NCBI RefSeq assembly: GCF_001677435.1 | Contig: NZ_CP016268.1 | Location: 3,771,001 to 3,835,000, forward strand | Direction of reading: 5' to 3' | Length of the DNA stretch: 64,000 nt | Source of the DNA: Woeseia oceani | GTDB taxonomy: Bacteria > Pseudomonadota > Gammaproteobacteria > Steroidobacterales > Woeseiaceae | Shown: positions 44,513 through 53,485 of the stretch, one piece after another | How positions within the stretch are numbered: the stretch's first letter is position 1 | How the letters are laid out: each line of letters begins with the position of its first letter | Notes under the pieces: model-generated | The model's database searches: none | Told to the model about the DNA's origin: nothing | Seen by the model: only the letters and a program-made list of their open reading frames with translations | Program-made: the position numbers and the translations under genes

Positions 44513-44730
44513 AAAAGATTTCACTGGCAGTACTGCTGGCAATGTTGAGTACCGTGTCCGCGTGCAGCACGCTCGGCGTCGAACCCTGGGAACGCGACAC
44601 ACTGGCACGCGACGACATGCAGTTGCTGACCGATCCTGTCGAAGCGGGTCTCGACGATCATATTTACTTCAGCAAGGAAGCAAGCAGCGGCGGTCGTGGA
44701 TTTGGTGGCGGCGGTTGTGGCTGTAACTGA
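44509..44730 (+). CDS. DUF4266 lipoprotein with Gly-Cys tail
   Basis: A 73-residue lipoprotein: MKKISLAVLLAMLSTVSACS with lipid Cys at 19, then EPWERDTLARDDMQLLTDPV, HIYFSKEASSGG and a C-terminal tail GGRGFGGGGCGCN. This layout, including the double Cys tail, is what I know of DUF4266. It starts in an ATGA overlap with the TlpA gene. In this cluster type it is always near DUF3570 and ApbE. The tail could bind a metal or be a substrate for modification; the function is unknown. Confidence 0.85.
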   Translation: MKKISLAVLLAMLSTVSACSTLGVEPWERDTLARDDMQLLTDPVEAGLDDHIYFSKEASSGGRGFGGGGCGCN

Positions 44731-44759
44731 ACACGTCTTCAACGTACGGAATTGAATTC

Positions 44760-46055
44760 ATGAAAAAAGACATCGCACGCACGCTGGCCGCGGCCACGTG
44801 CTCACTGTTAGGCAGCGCCACTCTCGCTCCTTTGCAAGCACAGGAAGAGCCCAACTGGGACTTCAACACCGCACTGCTCTACTACGGCGAAAGCGACAGC
44901 CGCGTGCAGGACATCAGCCTGAACGTGCTGGCGCGCCGCACATTCAACGACGATCGCTCATTAAGCCTCGGCCTCGCGGTCGACTCGTTGACCGGCGCCA
45001 CACCGAGCGGTGCGTTGCCAATGCCGCAAGCGCAAACCTTTACGAGCCCATCAGGAGATGCGAGTTACACCGTTGCCGCCGGCGAACACCCGCTCGACAA
45101 CACCTTCCTCGATACCCGCTATGCGCTGAATGCCGCCTGGACGCAACCGCTTGGGCGCTTGTACAACGGCACCGCTGGCGTCAGCTTCTCGAAGGAATAC
45201 GACTACACGCACTTTGGCGCGAACTTTGGCCTCAGCCGCGATTTCAACAAGCGCAACACTACGTTGAGTCTCGGCCTGGCCTTTAGCCAGGACGACATCG
45301 AACCGGTTGGCGGCGCGCCGGTACCGCTATCGTCGATGCTGGAAGTGGGCAATCAAAACAACAAACTGGGCGACGACTCCAAAGACGTCGTTGATCTGCT
45401 GATCGGCATCACCCAGGTCATCAATGAACGACTGGTACTGCGGGCGAATTATTCCTTCAGTGATGCCAGCGGTTACCTCAATGACCCGTACAAGATACTC
45501 AGTGTTGTAGATGGCCTCAGTGGCGACACGATTGCACTGGCACCGAGCGCGAGCGGCCCATCGCACGCTTACCGTTTTGAAAGCCGCCCGGATTCGCGCG
45601 GTAAACACAGTTTGTACGGGCAGGCGAAATACTTCATGAACGGCAAGGTGCTGGACGTGTCGTATCGCTACATGACTGACGACTGGGGCGTCGATTCGCA
45701 CACGCTTGATGGCCGCCTGCGCGTACCATTCGGCGAACGCTCTTACCTGGAACCGCACCTGCGCTTCTATACGCAAACCGAAGCCGACTTTTACCGCGCC
45801 AGCCTGACGGACGGCGAGCCTTTACCGATGTACGCCGCGTCCGATTACCGGTTGGGCAGTTTTGATGCGATTACCGCAGGGCTGAAGTACGGCTGGGAAA
45901 CCAAAGCCGGACACGATGCCGCCGTGCGACTCGAGTATTACAAACAAACGGGTGACGTGCCGGATGATCAGGTTATTGGTAATCAGCGTGACCGCGACCT
46001 GTACCCGGGACTGGATGCGATAGTCCTGAACTTCAGTTACCGCTTTGGGCTGTAG
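44760..46055 (+). CDS. DUF3570 outer-membrane beta-barrel with a possible flavinylation motif
   Basis: A 431-residue outer-membrane protein with a signal peptide (MKKDIARTLAAATCSLLGSA, cleavage before about 28) and alternating beta strands to a terminal FSYRFGL, the C-terminal aromatic signature of barrels. Residues 75-81 read DSLTGAT, which fits the ApbE target motif Dxx(S/T)GA(S/T); Thr81 would carry FMN. It is the last gene of the apbE-tlpA-DUF4266-DUF3570 cluster. Flavinylation is inferred from the motif and the neighbour. A hairpin follows the gene. Confidence 0.85.
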   Translation: MKKDIARTLAAATCSLLGSATLAPLQAQEEPNWDFNTALLYYGESDSRVQDISLNVLARRTFNDDRSLSLGLAVDSLTGATPSGALPMPQAQTFTSPSGDASYTVAAGEHPLDNTFLDTRYALNAAWTQPLGRLYNGTAGVSFSKEYDYTHFGANFGLSRDFNKRNTTLSLGLAFSQDDIEPVGGAPVPLSSMLEVGNQNNKLGDDSKDVVDLLIGITQVINERLVLRANYSFSDASGYLNDPYKILSVVDGLSGDTIALAPSASGPSHAYRFESRPDSRGKHSLYGQAKYFMNGKVLDVSYRYMTDDWGVDSHTLDGRLRVPFGERSYLEPHLRFYTQTEADFYRASLTDGEPLPMYAASDYRLGSFDAITAGLKYGWETKAGHDAAVRLEYYKQTGDVPDDQVIGNQRDRDLYPGLDAIVLNFSYRFGL

Positions 46056-46066
46056 GCTGCTTGCCC

Positions 46067-46105
46067 GGGATCGAGCCAATAGCCGCAACAGTACGGCTCG
46101 ATCCC
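46067..46105. terminator. hairpin between convergent genes
   Basis: Perfect 11-bp arms (GGGATCGAGCC / GGCTCGATCCC) with a 17-base loop between the converging DUF3570 and SRPBCC genes. No T-run on either side, so it may be a bidirectional terminator of weak strength. Confidence 0.5.
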
Positions 46106-46126
46106 GACTATGGTGGATCGCGTCGG

Positions 46127-46570
46127 CTACATACCGACAGCTTCTATTTTCAGATCATCAGGATAGGGCCGGCCGACGCCGCTCTCCACGTAGTCGCGCA
46201 TACTCAGCAGGAACGTTGCCCACTTCATCGAGCAATGGTGGAAAAAGCCATTTTCCGCTTTCCAGCCCCGATGCCGGAATAACAGCTGGCTATGTGCAGC
46301 GCGCTCATCGATATCAAACTCAATAGAGGTACCGACCCATTCATCGGGACCCTTTACGCATTCCCAATGCACTTGCCGGGCGTTGCTCTTGATCACGCGC
46401 ATGTCAAAACCACCATTGCTACCGAATGTAAAAGTCAGCGTTCCGCCCTCCGATGGATCACCGGCCGTATCACTGGTCCACCAGTGAGAAAGTCCATCCA
46501 GCGTAGTTAGCGCCGCACGAATCTGCTGCGCGGATGTCTTGGTGCCGTAGGTCAAACAGATATTGGACAC
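46127..46570 (-). CDS. SRPBCC (AHSA1-like) protein
   Basis: A 147-residue START-like protein: GTKTSAQQIRAALTTLDGLS at the N-terminus, HWWTSDTAGDPSEGGTLTFT, FDMRVIKSNARQVHWECVKG, EFDIDERAAHSQLLFRHRGW and a C-terminal helix (KWATFLLSMRDYVESG). The GTG start at 46570 has GAGGAG seven bases upstream. AHSA1 proteins bind hydrophobic ligands; a ligand is not predictable. It is divergent from an ArsR-SRPBCC operon, sharing the spacer 46571-46743. Confidence 0.85.
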   Translation of the reverse strand: MSNICLTYGTKTSAQQIRAALTTLDGLSHWWTSDTAGDPSEGGTLTFTFGSNGGFDMRVIKSNARQVHWECVKGPDEWVGTSIEFDIDERAAHSQLLFRHRGWKAENGFFHHCSMKWATFLLSMRDYVESGVGRPYPDDLKIEAVGM

Positions 46571-46733
46571 AGGTTAACTCCTCTTTTTTCGTGATCGGCC
46601 GCCATGGCCAACGATTAACCTATGCTAACGTTCGGCTCTGTAAATTAAATAACTTCTACGAAATTATCAGGGAATAATAAGCCGTTGTATTACAAGCCTT
46701 TTCTATTGATTCTCCGACCCTTCTTGATATATT

Positions 46734-46751
46734 GTTTCCAACAATGGAAAC
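46734..46751. promoter_or_regulatory. inverted repeat over the ArsR start codon
   Basis: GTTTCC and GGAAAC form 6-bp arms around six bases, overlapping the start codon of the ArsR gene. A self-repression operator would be placed here; this is a short motif and not proven. Confidence 0.35.
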
Positions 46752-47073
46752 TGAAGATCGACTCGATGCTGTCTTCTTCGCACTCGCGGACAGTCGCCGG
46801 CGCTTGTTGCTCGCGGAACTCGCCGCGGGACCCAAATCAGTGTCGGAACTTGCGGCTACGGCTGACATGAAGATAAGCGCGGCGTCAAAACACATCGCTG
46901 CGCTGGAAGCGGGGCATCTTCTGTACAAGACCCGGCATGGTCGCAAACTGTACTGTCACCTTAACTTTGATGTCTGGCAGGAAGTTGCAAGTTACGTCGC
47001 CATGCACGCGAAATTCTGGGCAGGCCGAATTGACGAGCTCGAAGCCTATCTTAAGGAGACCAACAAGCCATGA
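46744..47073 (+). CDS. ArsR-family transcriptional regulator
   Basis: A 109-residue winged-helix regulator: RLDAVFFALADSRRRLLLAE, then the HTH LAAGPKSVSELAATADMKIS with recognition helix AASKHIAALEAGHLLYKTRH, and a beta wing (GRKLYCHL). No metal-site Cys is seen. The ATG at 46744 overlaps an inverted repeat. It overlaps the next SRPBCC gene by ATGA; the ArsR-SRPBCC pair is a common operon in which the SRPBCC protein is regulated by the ArsR protein. Confidence 0.88.
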   Translation: METEDRLDAVFFALADSRRRLLLAELAAGPKSVSELAATADMKISAASKHIAALEAGHLLYKTRHGRKLYCHLNFDVWQEVASYVAMHAKFWAGRIDELEAYLKETNKP

Positions 47074-47519
47074 CCGACCCCTTGGTGATAAAACGCGTAC
47101 TGCCGTGTGCCAAGCGGCAACTCTTCGACGCGTGGTCGAAACCGTCTGTCATGACTCGCTGGTTTTGCGCGGCACAACAGCCTGTTGCGCCGAGCACGGT
47201 CAATAATAGTTTCACTGTCGGCGGAGAATACGAAGTCATAATGCACACGCCTGGCGGAGATCGCCGACACCATGGCGTTTATCGTGCCATACAGCGATAC
47301 AACCACATTGCCTTCACATGGAACTCGCACATCGTGCAGGACAGCTTTGTGGAGCTCGACTTTCGCGAACTGTCAGTCAATCGTACAGAACTCACATTGA
47401 CCCACACACAATTCCCGAATGACGATGTTCGCAACGCTCACATAAAAGGCTGGGGCGGCTGTCTGGCCAACCTTGAGCTATTCATGCAGACAGAGGTGGC
47501 GTTACCCGGGAACCCTTGA
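47070..47519 (+). CDS. SRPBCC-domain protein, ArsR partner
   Basis: A 149-residue protein, MTDPLVIKRVLPCAKRQLFD, with WSKPSVMTRWFCA, the beta region FTVGGEYEVIMHTPGGDRRH, IAFTWNSHIVQDSFVELDFR and a C-terminal helix (GWGGCLANLELFMQ). It belongs to the AHSA1-type group and is coupled by ATGA to the ArsR gene. It is a distant relative of the 46127-46570 protein, so two SRPBCC proteins flank one regulator. Confidence 0.87.
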   Translation: MTDPLVIKRVLPCAKRQLFDAWSKPSVMTRWFCAAQQPVAPSTVNNSFTVGGEYEVIMHTPGGDRRHHGVYRAIQRYNHIAFTWNSHIVQDSFVELDFRELSVNRTELTLTHTQFPNDDVRNAHIKGWGGCLANLELFMQTEVALPGNP

Positions 47520-47545
47520 TGATCTGACGCCGCTCTTGCTCCCGC

Positions 47546-47579
47546 AAAAAAAAGGCCGCCTCTCTTGAAAGAGGCGGCC
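47546..47579 (-). terminator. strong terminator for the subtilase gene
   Basis: A perfect hairpin (GGCCGCCTCT / AGAGGCGGCC, loop of six bases at 47554-47579) with eight A residues before it on the + strand, which read as a U-run on the minus strand. It ends the minus-strand subtilase gene. Confidence 0.85.
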
Positions 47580-47609
47580 CAACTACGACTACGTCAAAGC
47601 GCTGATCTA

Positions 47610-50382
47610 TCAGTCGCCACCCGTTTCATGCCCCATCATCGTTGGCACAGGGGCGCCGCTGAGACTCCAATCCGTCAGCCTTAGCGCTTCTTCGCGGCCG
47701 CTGCCCAGCAGAGAACGTCGCCGCTCAAGCTCAAGCTCCAGTAAGTCCGCTTCGAGACAGGCTCGCCGTGCTTGCAGACGCTCTTTCTCCAGTTTCACTT
47801 TCTGCATGGCCTCGACCGCTGGCTCGCAAGACGAACAATGTGCCAGCTCCGCCTCGTACAACGTCCCGTCGGTAGGCAACGTGATCATGCGGGCATCCTG
47901 AGTTACGTCTCCCTTGCGTGGCAGCAACTTCGCTACTTCCTCAAGGATCTTGCGCGCCTGATCCGTCAGCTCGCCGAGGTCATCGAACGACATCCACGCT
48001 CCGCCCTTTGCCAGCTGCCACTCAACAGATTCAACGCGCGTCGAAACTTCGTACAACTCGTTGACGCGGCGCACGAAGTAGGTCACTGCATGGCAATGGT
48101 TGTGATTTCGCAGAGTACGGGACGTGGTTGCACGATGCTCTTCTTCTTCGAAACTGCTGATAACCAGCGAGCGTTCCGCCTCGACCGCCTGGGATGCAGT
48201 AATCGCAAGTTGCGTGAACTGCTCAGCTGCAATATGCACGGATGCGCCGCTCGCGATTGTTGTTTCCGATTCAAACTCGGTACTGCCCGAGCCTTTAGGC
48301 GCGCCGAGAAAGCCCGCAAGTCCGCCACCGACCGAGACCGTCGCATCAGCCGCCGTTCGCACCTGATTCAACACGCTGGTGTAGGCTGAGGCTGACAGTG
48401 AACGGCGAGTCTGCGACAGCGAACTCAGTGTTTGCCGGAATGAGCTGTGCACTGAGACACGTTGCGTTGCCGAACGCACGCGACGATAACGGTCAAACTC
48501 GTACAGGCGCACTTCCTCGCCGGGCAGCAAACTTGTCGTGTACAACAACGGCCCTTGCTGGCGACCGATCAGCTTGAGGCAATGCTGGTACGTGACCCGA
48601 ACATTTATGCCGCCACGGTCATTATTGATGGGGATCGCGAACTCCCTGGCCTCGTAAAAAAACTGGCAGCGATCGTAGGCCTGCCAAGGCACGGGCTTGG
48701 GACCGACACAATTCTTGTCCGTCGAACCCACACAGCATTCGCCGCAGCCATCACAACCTTCGCAGCCACACCCTGCCGCCATCTCGGAGCTACAGGCTTC
48801 GAGCAGCGCGCGTTCGGCGTTGACACGACCGTAGCCAACCTCCTCGTTCCAGGTACCGCTGGGTTTGCCGTTGGTGTTGGCGTAGGCGTACAACGCCGGT
48901 GATATTTTGTCGCAAGTACGCTCAATGATTGAACGCACCTCGACGTTGCTGATGCCCGGCCGCAAGCGCACGATCAACGCCGCGATACCTGCAACCAGAG
49001 GCGTTGCTGAGGATGTGCCGTTGAAGCGATCGTAATAGTCGCCGGCATCGTAACCGAGACCACCCAGCCGATCAGTCGTTGGCATCTCAAGACACGGCGC
49101 ACACACGTCGACATCAGGACCAAAGCTCGCGCCCCACCAGTTCTCGCTGGAGGCGTCACCAACCCGCTTGCGTTCATCACTGCGATTCGACCCGCCCACG
49201 CACAAAGTACGACTGTCGCTACCCGGGAATCGGGCAACATTGCCGTTCTCGTTTCCTGATGCTGCGATCAGTACCAGACCCTTCTCGTGTGCGTTCTGCA
49301 ACGCATCGCGAATCAGATCGAAATCCCACATCCCCCAGGACTCGTAGACACCAAAGCTCATGCTGACCACTTTTGCGCCATGATCGGCCGCGAAATACAG
49401 GCCTTCGGCAATGTCAACGTCGGCCCAGGTTCCGGTAGCGATGGCCATCGTTCGACAACCGCCAGCAACACCAGCAACACCTTCGCCGTTGTCCATGCGC
49501 CCGGCGGCTATGCCCGCACAGGCCGTACCGTGATTGCCAGTCGGACTGCCGTCAGCCGTATCCGTAGTCGCGTTCCATGACTGCGGGTGCAGCAGCAGAT
49601 CGGGATGATCAAGCTGCACGCCTTCGTCAATTACCGCGATGGTGACATCATCGCCGCCGCGCACGATCTGCCAGGCGCGCGGAATCTCCGCTCGTCGAAC
49701 GCCCCACTGAATACCAAACATCGAATCGTTCGGCACATACTCCGAGGTTGGCGGCGCACAGCGATTCGCGTGACAGGTAGGTGAAATGAATGGGATGGTC
49801 TCAAACCGAACCTGATCTTCCGCGCCGTTGCGAGCGAGTTGTCGATTAACTGCCTGTGCGACCTCTATGACGTCGCCCTCGCCAACACGCATGGCAACCA
49901 ATCCGCGCAAGTGCGATGAACGGGTTTCGTCTTTCGTCAAAGCCGAACTCAGAGTACTCGCACTGACGGAACCGGTTAGCGCCGCTTCGCGGACGTACAA
50001 GCGCTGCGGGTTAACCGTAAAGTAGGCTGTCTCGTCCGCCTTCGCCTGCTCTTTGCTAAAGCAGCGCGATACCCACTCTACCGCCGCGTGACCTTGCAAC
50101 TTCTCAGCGACGTCTTTACCAACGTCTTTACCGCCTCGGGCCGCAACCCATGACAGCATGTCGGTCTGGTTGACCTGCATTGCGGGCCGCTTACTGTCGG
50201 GCAACTTCGCCAGTTCCAGACCATGATCTTTCAGTATTTTCTCGCGCTGCGATTTTCCCGTACCGACGACCCAGCACACGGCGAGAAACCCGGTGACTTC
50301 CATAGCCATACCGGCCGCGGGATGCCTGAACTTCAGCCGGTCCGCTTGCCGCTTCGGAGTTTTTTTTGGATGACTCAGCCAT
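47610..50382 (-). CDS. subtilisin-like serine protease with large C-terminal extension, start separated by an A8 tract
   Basis: A peptidase S8 with the triad VIDEGVQLDHPDL (Asp), GNHGTACAGIAAG (His) and NGTSSATPLVAG (Ser), plus the oxyanion Asn in AASGNEN. A ~220-residue N-terminal part, possibly a propeptide, precedes it. After the protease comes a Cys-rich linker (GCGCEGCDGCGECC), a beta domain, and a coiled coil (KLEKERLQARRACLEADLLE). No signal peptide is seen. The only ATG with a good Shine-Dalgarno (GGAGG, 50382: MAESSKK) is in another frame. Removing one A from the A8 at 50360-50367 would join it to the protease frame. Otherwise the ATG at 50309 (MAMEVTGF) is the first in-frame start. 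Confidence 0.78.
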
Positions 50383-50589
50383 TTTCGACCTCCTGCCAAC
50401 TGCGTGGCGTTAACGGCGCCGCACTGTGCGGCGCCAATGGCGGCAGGCAACGAGGCGCTTGGGTCAACTCAGGTAGTTGTGGGCGCCGATGCGCCGGTTT
50501 GGACAGGGTTGACGAAAACGCCTATACCTATGCCTGCAGGAATGAATGCGACAAATGGGTGAGGATTCCCTCATGGGGATCGTAGAACG

Positions 50590-51504
50590 CTAGCTCAACG
50601 GGTACAGCTTCGGAAATATCTCGTCGAGCACGTCAGCCGGAAACCGCAGTGACACCGGACCTTTCGGCGTGCGGGAAGCGAGCAGTCCCTGCTCAACAAC
50701 GTCGTTTAGAACACGCCGCGCCGTGCGTTCCGGCAGGCCGGTAATACGCGGGGCCTCGCCACGCTCGAACTCTCCGCGCATCAAAGCCTCGAGCAGGAGC
50801 TTCGCCGACTCGGGTTTGAGGGATTCGTGCCGTATTACAAAGCGTTGATAACGGTCACTCAGTGAAGTGAGATCAAACATATCAGTCATGAACTGAACCT
50901 GATCGATACAGATCCGCAGGAACCACAAGGTGAATTCTTCGAGCGCGCCTTGTGACAGATTGCCGCGGCCATCGAGATCACCCTTACACGGCGTGTCGGC
51001 GAGGTCCATCATCTGTTTGTATTCGCCGCGACTCTCCAGGCCGCGAGCCAACCCACGAGATACCGACCAGAGCCCGTGGGCGGCAATACCCGCCTTGTGC
51101 GCCATGGCATGACTCATCAATCGACTGACGCGACCATTGCCATCCGGAAACGGATGCACGTAGTTGAACCGATGATGTGCGGCCGGTATGGCGAGAATGC
51201 GCGCGCCTTTGCCGAGATGGGCGAAACTGTAGCGTTGCTCGAAGCGCTGCATGAAAGCTGCAACGACATTACTGGAAGGCGGCACATGCCGCCCGACCAC
51301 GACATCGTGTTCAGGGCTCGTCCGCCACTCGCCAGGCTGCATCAGGAATTCAACCGTTTTGCCTTTCACGCGCAAAAGCTCGTCGGGAGCCTCTTCATAA
51401 AAGCCCAGATGCAATTGCCTAATCATCTTGCAGGAAGCAGGCTCAGCCAAATCACCGGATTCCGCCTGTTCATCGATCCACGCCTGCACTCGCACGTGAG
51501 CCAC
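50590..51504 (-). CDS. Fic-family protein, probably 5'-truncated
   Basis: A Fic domain with the motif HPFPDGNGRVSR (the AMP-transfer loop) after VGRHVPPSSNVVAAFMQRFE and AHHRFNYV. The C-terminal winged helix (EAPRITGLPERTARRVLNDV) is typical of Fic proteins that bind DNA or partner genes. The frame starts at a GTG at 51504, but the frame stays open upstream to about 51654 without ATG (FYQRRALAGDIDVDEERRNL), and the usual N-terminal ~80 residues with an inhibitory SxxxE-type helix are missing. Upstream it runs into an HsdR fragment on the opposite strand, so the gene was broken by a rearrangement. AMPylation activity may remain. Confidence 0.75.
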   Translation of the reverse strand: MAHVRVQAWIDEQAESGDLAEPASCKMIRQLHLGFYEEAPDELLRVKGKTVEFLMQPGEWRTSPEHDVVVGRHVPPSSNVVAAFMQRFEQRYSFAHLGKGARILAIPAAHHRFNYVHPFPDGNGRVSRLMSHAMAHKAGIAAHGLWSVSRGLARGLESRGEYKQMMDLADTPCKGDLDGRGNLSQGALEEFTLWFLRICIDQVQFMTDMFDLTSLSDRYQRFVIRHESLKPESAKLLLEALMRGEFERGEAPRITGLPERTARRVLNDVVEQGLLASRTPKGPVSLRFPADVLDEIFPKLYPLS

Positions 51505-51567
51505 TGCTTCGAGTTGAAGATTCCGCCTCTCTTCATCGACATCGATATCCCCGGCGAGCGCTCGTCG

Positions 51568-51996
51568 CTGGTAAAAGACATCGATGGCAACGGTCTCTAC
51601 GGAGCGACCGAGGTCGGTACAGCCAGAGCAAGAAGCAAGGAAGGGGTGTTCCTGTCACAGATCATCACACGCCTGAACGGGCTGTTCGTAACGGACGGAC
51701 TGACGGTTAATGACCTGATCAACTATGCCTATGCGATTCGCGACAAGGTCAGCGAGAACTCAGCGGTAATGCATCAGATTGCCAACAACTCGGCGGAACA
51801 GGCGCTGCTGGGAGATTTCCCCGGCGCGCTGGATGACGCCGTGATTGACAGCGGTGAAGCGCACCAGAGCCAGATGCTGCAGTACCTTAATAACAAAGCC
51901 TTGCAGGCTGGCTTTCAGCGGGTGGTTTTCGATTTGCTGTTAGCACAACGTGCCGCGGAAGCCCGCGCAAACAAGAATGCGGAGCGGGATGGTTAA
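51568..51996 (+). pseudogene. hsdR: C-terminal remnant of a type I restriction enzyme R subunit
   Basis: The frame encodes LVKDIDGNGLYGATEVGTAR, ARSKEGVFLSQIITRLNGLF, VNDLINYAYAIRDKVSENSA and VMHQIANNSAEQALLGDFPG, matching the conserved helical end of HsdR. The helicase and nuclease parts are absent. The remnant starts at about 51568, where the Fic gene's open frame on the other strand reads across. Together these are the scar of a lost restriction-modification locus. There is no start codon of its own. Confidence 0.75.
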
Positions 51997-52069
51997 CGCG
52001 GCGTGGGCGCAAACGTTCAGCGGTACTTTGCTAACCGTAGGGAGCTGACCAGCACACAGGGTTTCAATA

Positions 52070-53485
52070 TCAATCGCACACCGGAGCACTCTTCGCGTAG
52101 GTGATGGGCGGATGATTCACAAACAAATGCGCCACCGCCAACCCCCAGTCACAACGCTCCCCTGCCCACTTCGTTACGCACGTCTTCGCATCCACGTGCC
52201 CGCAGTCCAGCTCCTGCGCTAACCACGCCTTCGGTTCCTGTACGGCGGCCGGTGCTTTCATCTCGAACGCGGCCGGGATGACGTTACCGCGGGGGGATTT
52301 GAACACCACCGCGCCGTAGCGGTTAACCTCGCAACCGAAGCCGCCCTCGTGCACCAGCCGGTGATGATGGCGGCACAGCGTCACCAGGTTTTTGAGGCTG
52401 GTTTCGCCACCGTCGGCCCAGTGTTTGATGTGATGGCCATCGGTGTGGCGGCTGTGGGTGCAACCGGGGAAGCGGCAGCCGCCGTCTCTTACCCGCAAGG
52501 CTCGCTGTATCGAAGGTGGAATGGCGCGGGTCTTGCGGCCGACGGTGAGCGGTTCGCCCTGACTGTCTTTGAAGATGGGCACGATGGAGCAATCGCAACC
52601 GATGCGGCGGGATGTTTCCGCGGTAACGCGGGGGCCGTCGTCCAGTCGCGGCAAGTCGAGGTGCTTGGCGGATGACGTTTGCCCCGAGGGCACGTCGTCC
52701 GCGGTAACGTGCACGACCACCTGGTAACGGTCGGCGGTTGAGCCTTGCGGCGATTCGTTCTCGAGATACGCCTCCGCTATTTCGGCCAGTGCGTCGGCGC
52801 GGCGGGTGGCGATACTCTCTTTTTCTCTAACCGGCGTTTCCGCGGTAACGTAGTTCGTTTCACTGGCAGCGTCTTTGATTTCCCTTGCGGCCTCGAACTG
52901 CCGGTCGAGTGCCAGATCCATTGCCTTCAGTAACAGCGCACCCTGCTCGGCCGGCAGTCTCGCCGTAATCACGAGGCAGCCGTCGTCGTCCCAGCGGGTC
53001 GTCATTTCACGCAGATCTTGCGGTGTCTGGTTCTTCGCCACCTCTCTTAGACGATTCACTCGTCCGTATCCGCGTACCAATTTCTCAACGTGATGTGCCG
53101 TGCCGTGGCGGGCAAACATCAGCAGGTAGTCTTCCGTCTCCGCCGTCGCGGCGCGAGTGATGGCCCGCACTTTCGAATAGGAAATCTCACCGCGCGCGAA
53201 CGCCTTGCTGATTTTTGGCAGACCCTTCAACGCTCGCGCCACCCGCACCTTCTCGCGAGCCGCGTTCATGCCGATGCCGCATTGCCAGTTCAGCCAGTGC
53301 GCGCAGGAATGTACGCCGCCGAGTTGCCAATAGCCCTGCTCGTCAAACTCTGCCACGAGTTCGAGGAAGCGGTGGTTGGCGGCGGTGATGTAGGCGTACA
53401 GCTCGGTGATCCGGGCGGCCAGGGTGTCGCTCCGGGTGTACTTATCGCTGCGCTGGATGTGCGCGCATTGGCTGGCTGCAGGCAT
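52070..53485 (-). CDS. DUF222 / HNH endonuclease
   Basis: A 471-residue protein of the DUF222-HNH (13E12-type) family. The N-terminal helical DUF222 part (LAARITELYAYITAANHRFL, ARALKGLPKISKAFARGEIS) is followed by an HNH nuclease near 340-390: CRFPGCTHSRHTDGHHIKHW, then LVTLCRHHHRLVHEG, with the Cys and His of the zinc site. HNH enzymes of this type cut DNA; the role is unknown. A perfect LexA-type box lies 22 bases upstream of the ATG, suggesting SOS control. The 11-mer CCGCGGTAACG occurs repeatedly in the gene. Confidence 0.88.
   Translation of the reverse strand: MPAASQCAHIQRSDKYTRSDTLAARITELYAYITAANHRFLELVAEFDEQGYWQLGGVHSCAHWLNWQCGIGMNAAREKVRVARALKGLPKISKAFARGEISYSKVRAITRAATAETEDYLLMFARHGTAHHVEKLVRGYGRVNRLREVAKNQTPQDLREMTTRWDDDGCLVITARLPAEQGALLLKAMDLALDRQFEAAREIKDAASETNYVTAETPVREKESIATRRADALAEIAEAYLENESPQGSTADRYQVVVHVTADDVPSGQTSSAKHLDLPRLDDGPRVTAETSRRIGCDCSIVPIFKDSQGEPLTVGRKTRAIPPSIQRALRVRDGGCRFPGCTHSRHTDGHHIKHWADGGETSLKNLVTLCRHHHRLVHEGGFGCEVNRYGAVVFKSPRGNVIPAAFEMKAPAAVQEPKAWLAQELDCGHVDAKTCVTKWAGERCDWGLAVAHLFVNHPPITYAKSAPVCD

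Noticed and set aside
44509-44730. flavinylation site in the DUF4266 lipoprotein
   Set aside because: No (S/T)GA(S/T) motif is present; the motif is in the DUF3570 protein instead.
51076-51567. upstream part of the plus-strand frame that ends as HsdR
   Set aside because: This part is antisense to the Fic gene and has no HsdR similarity; only the last ~140 codons are real remnant.
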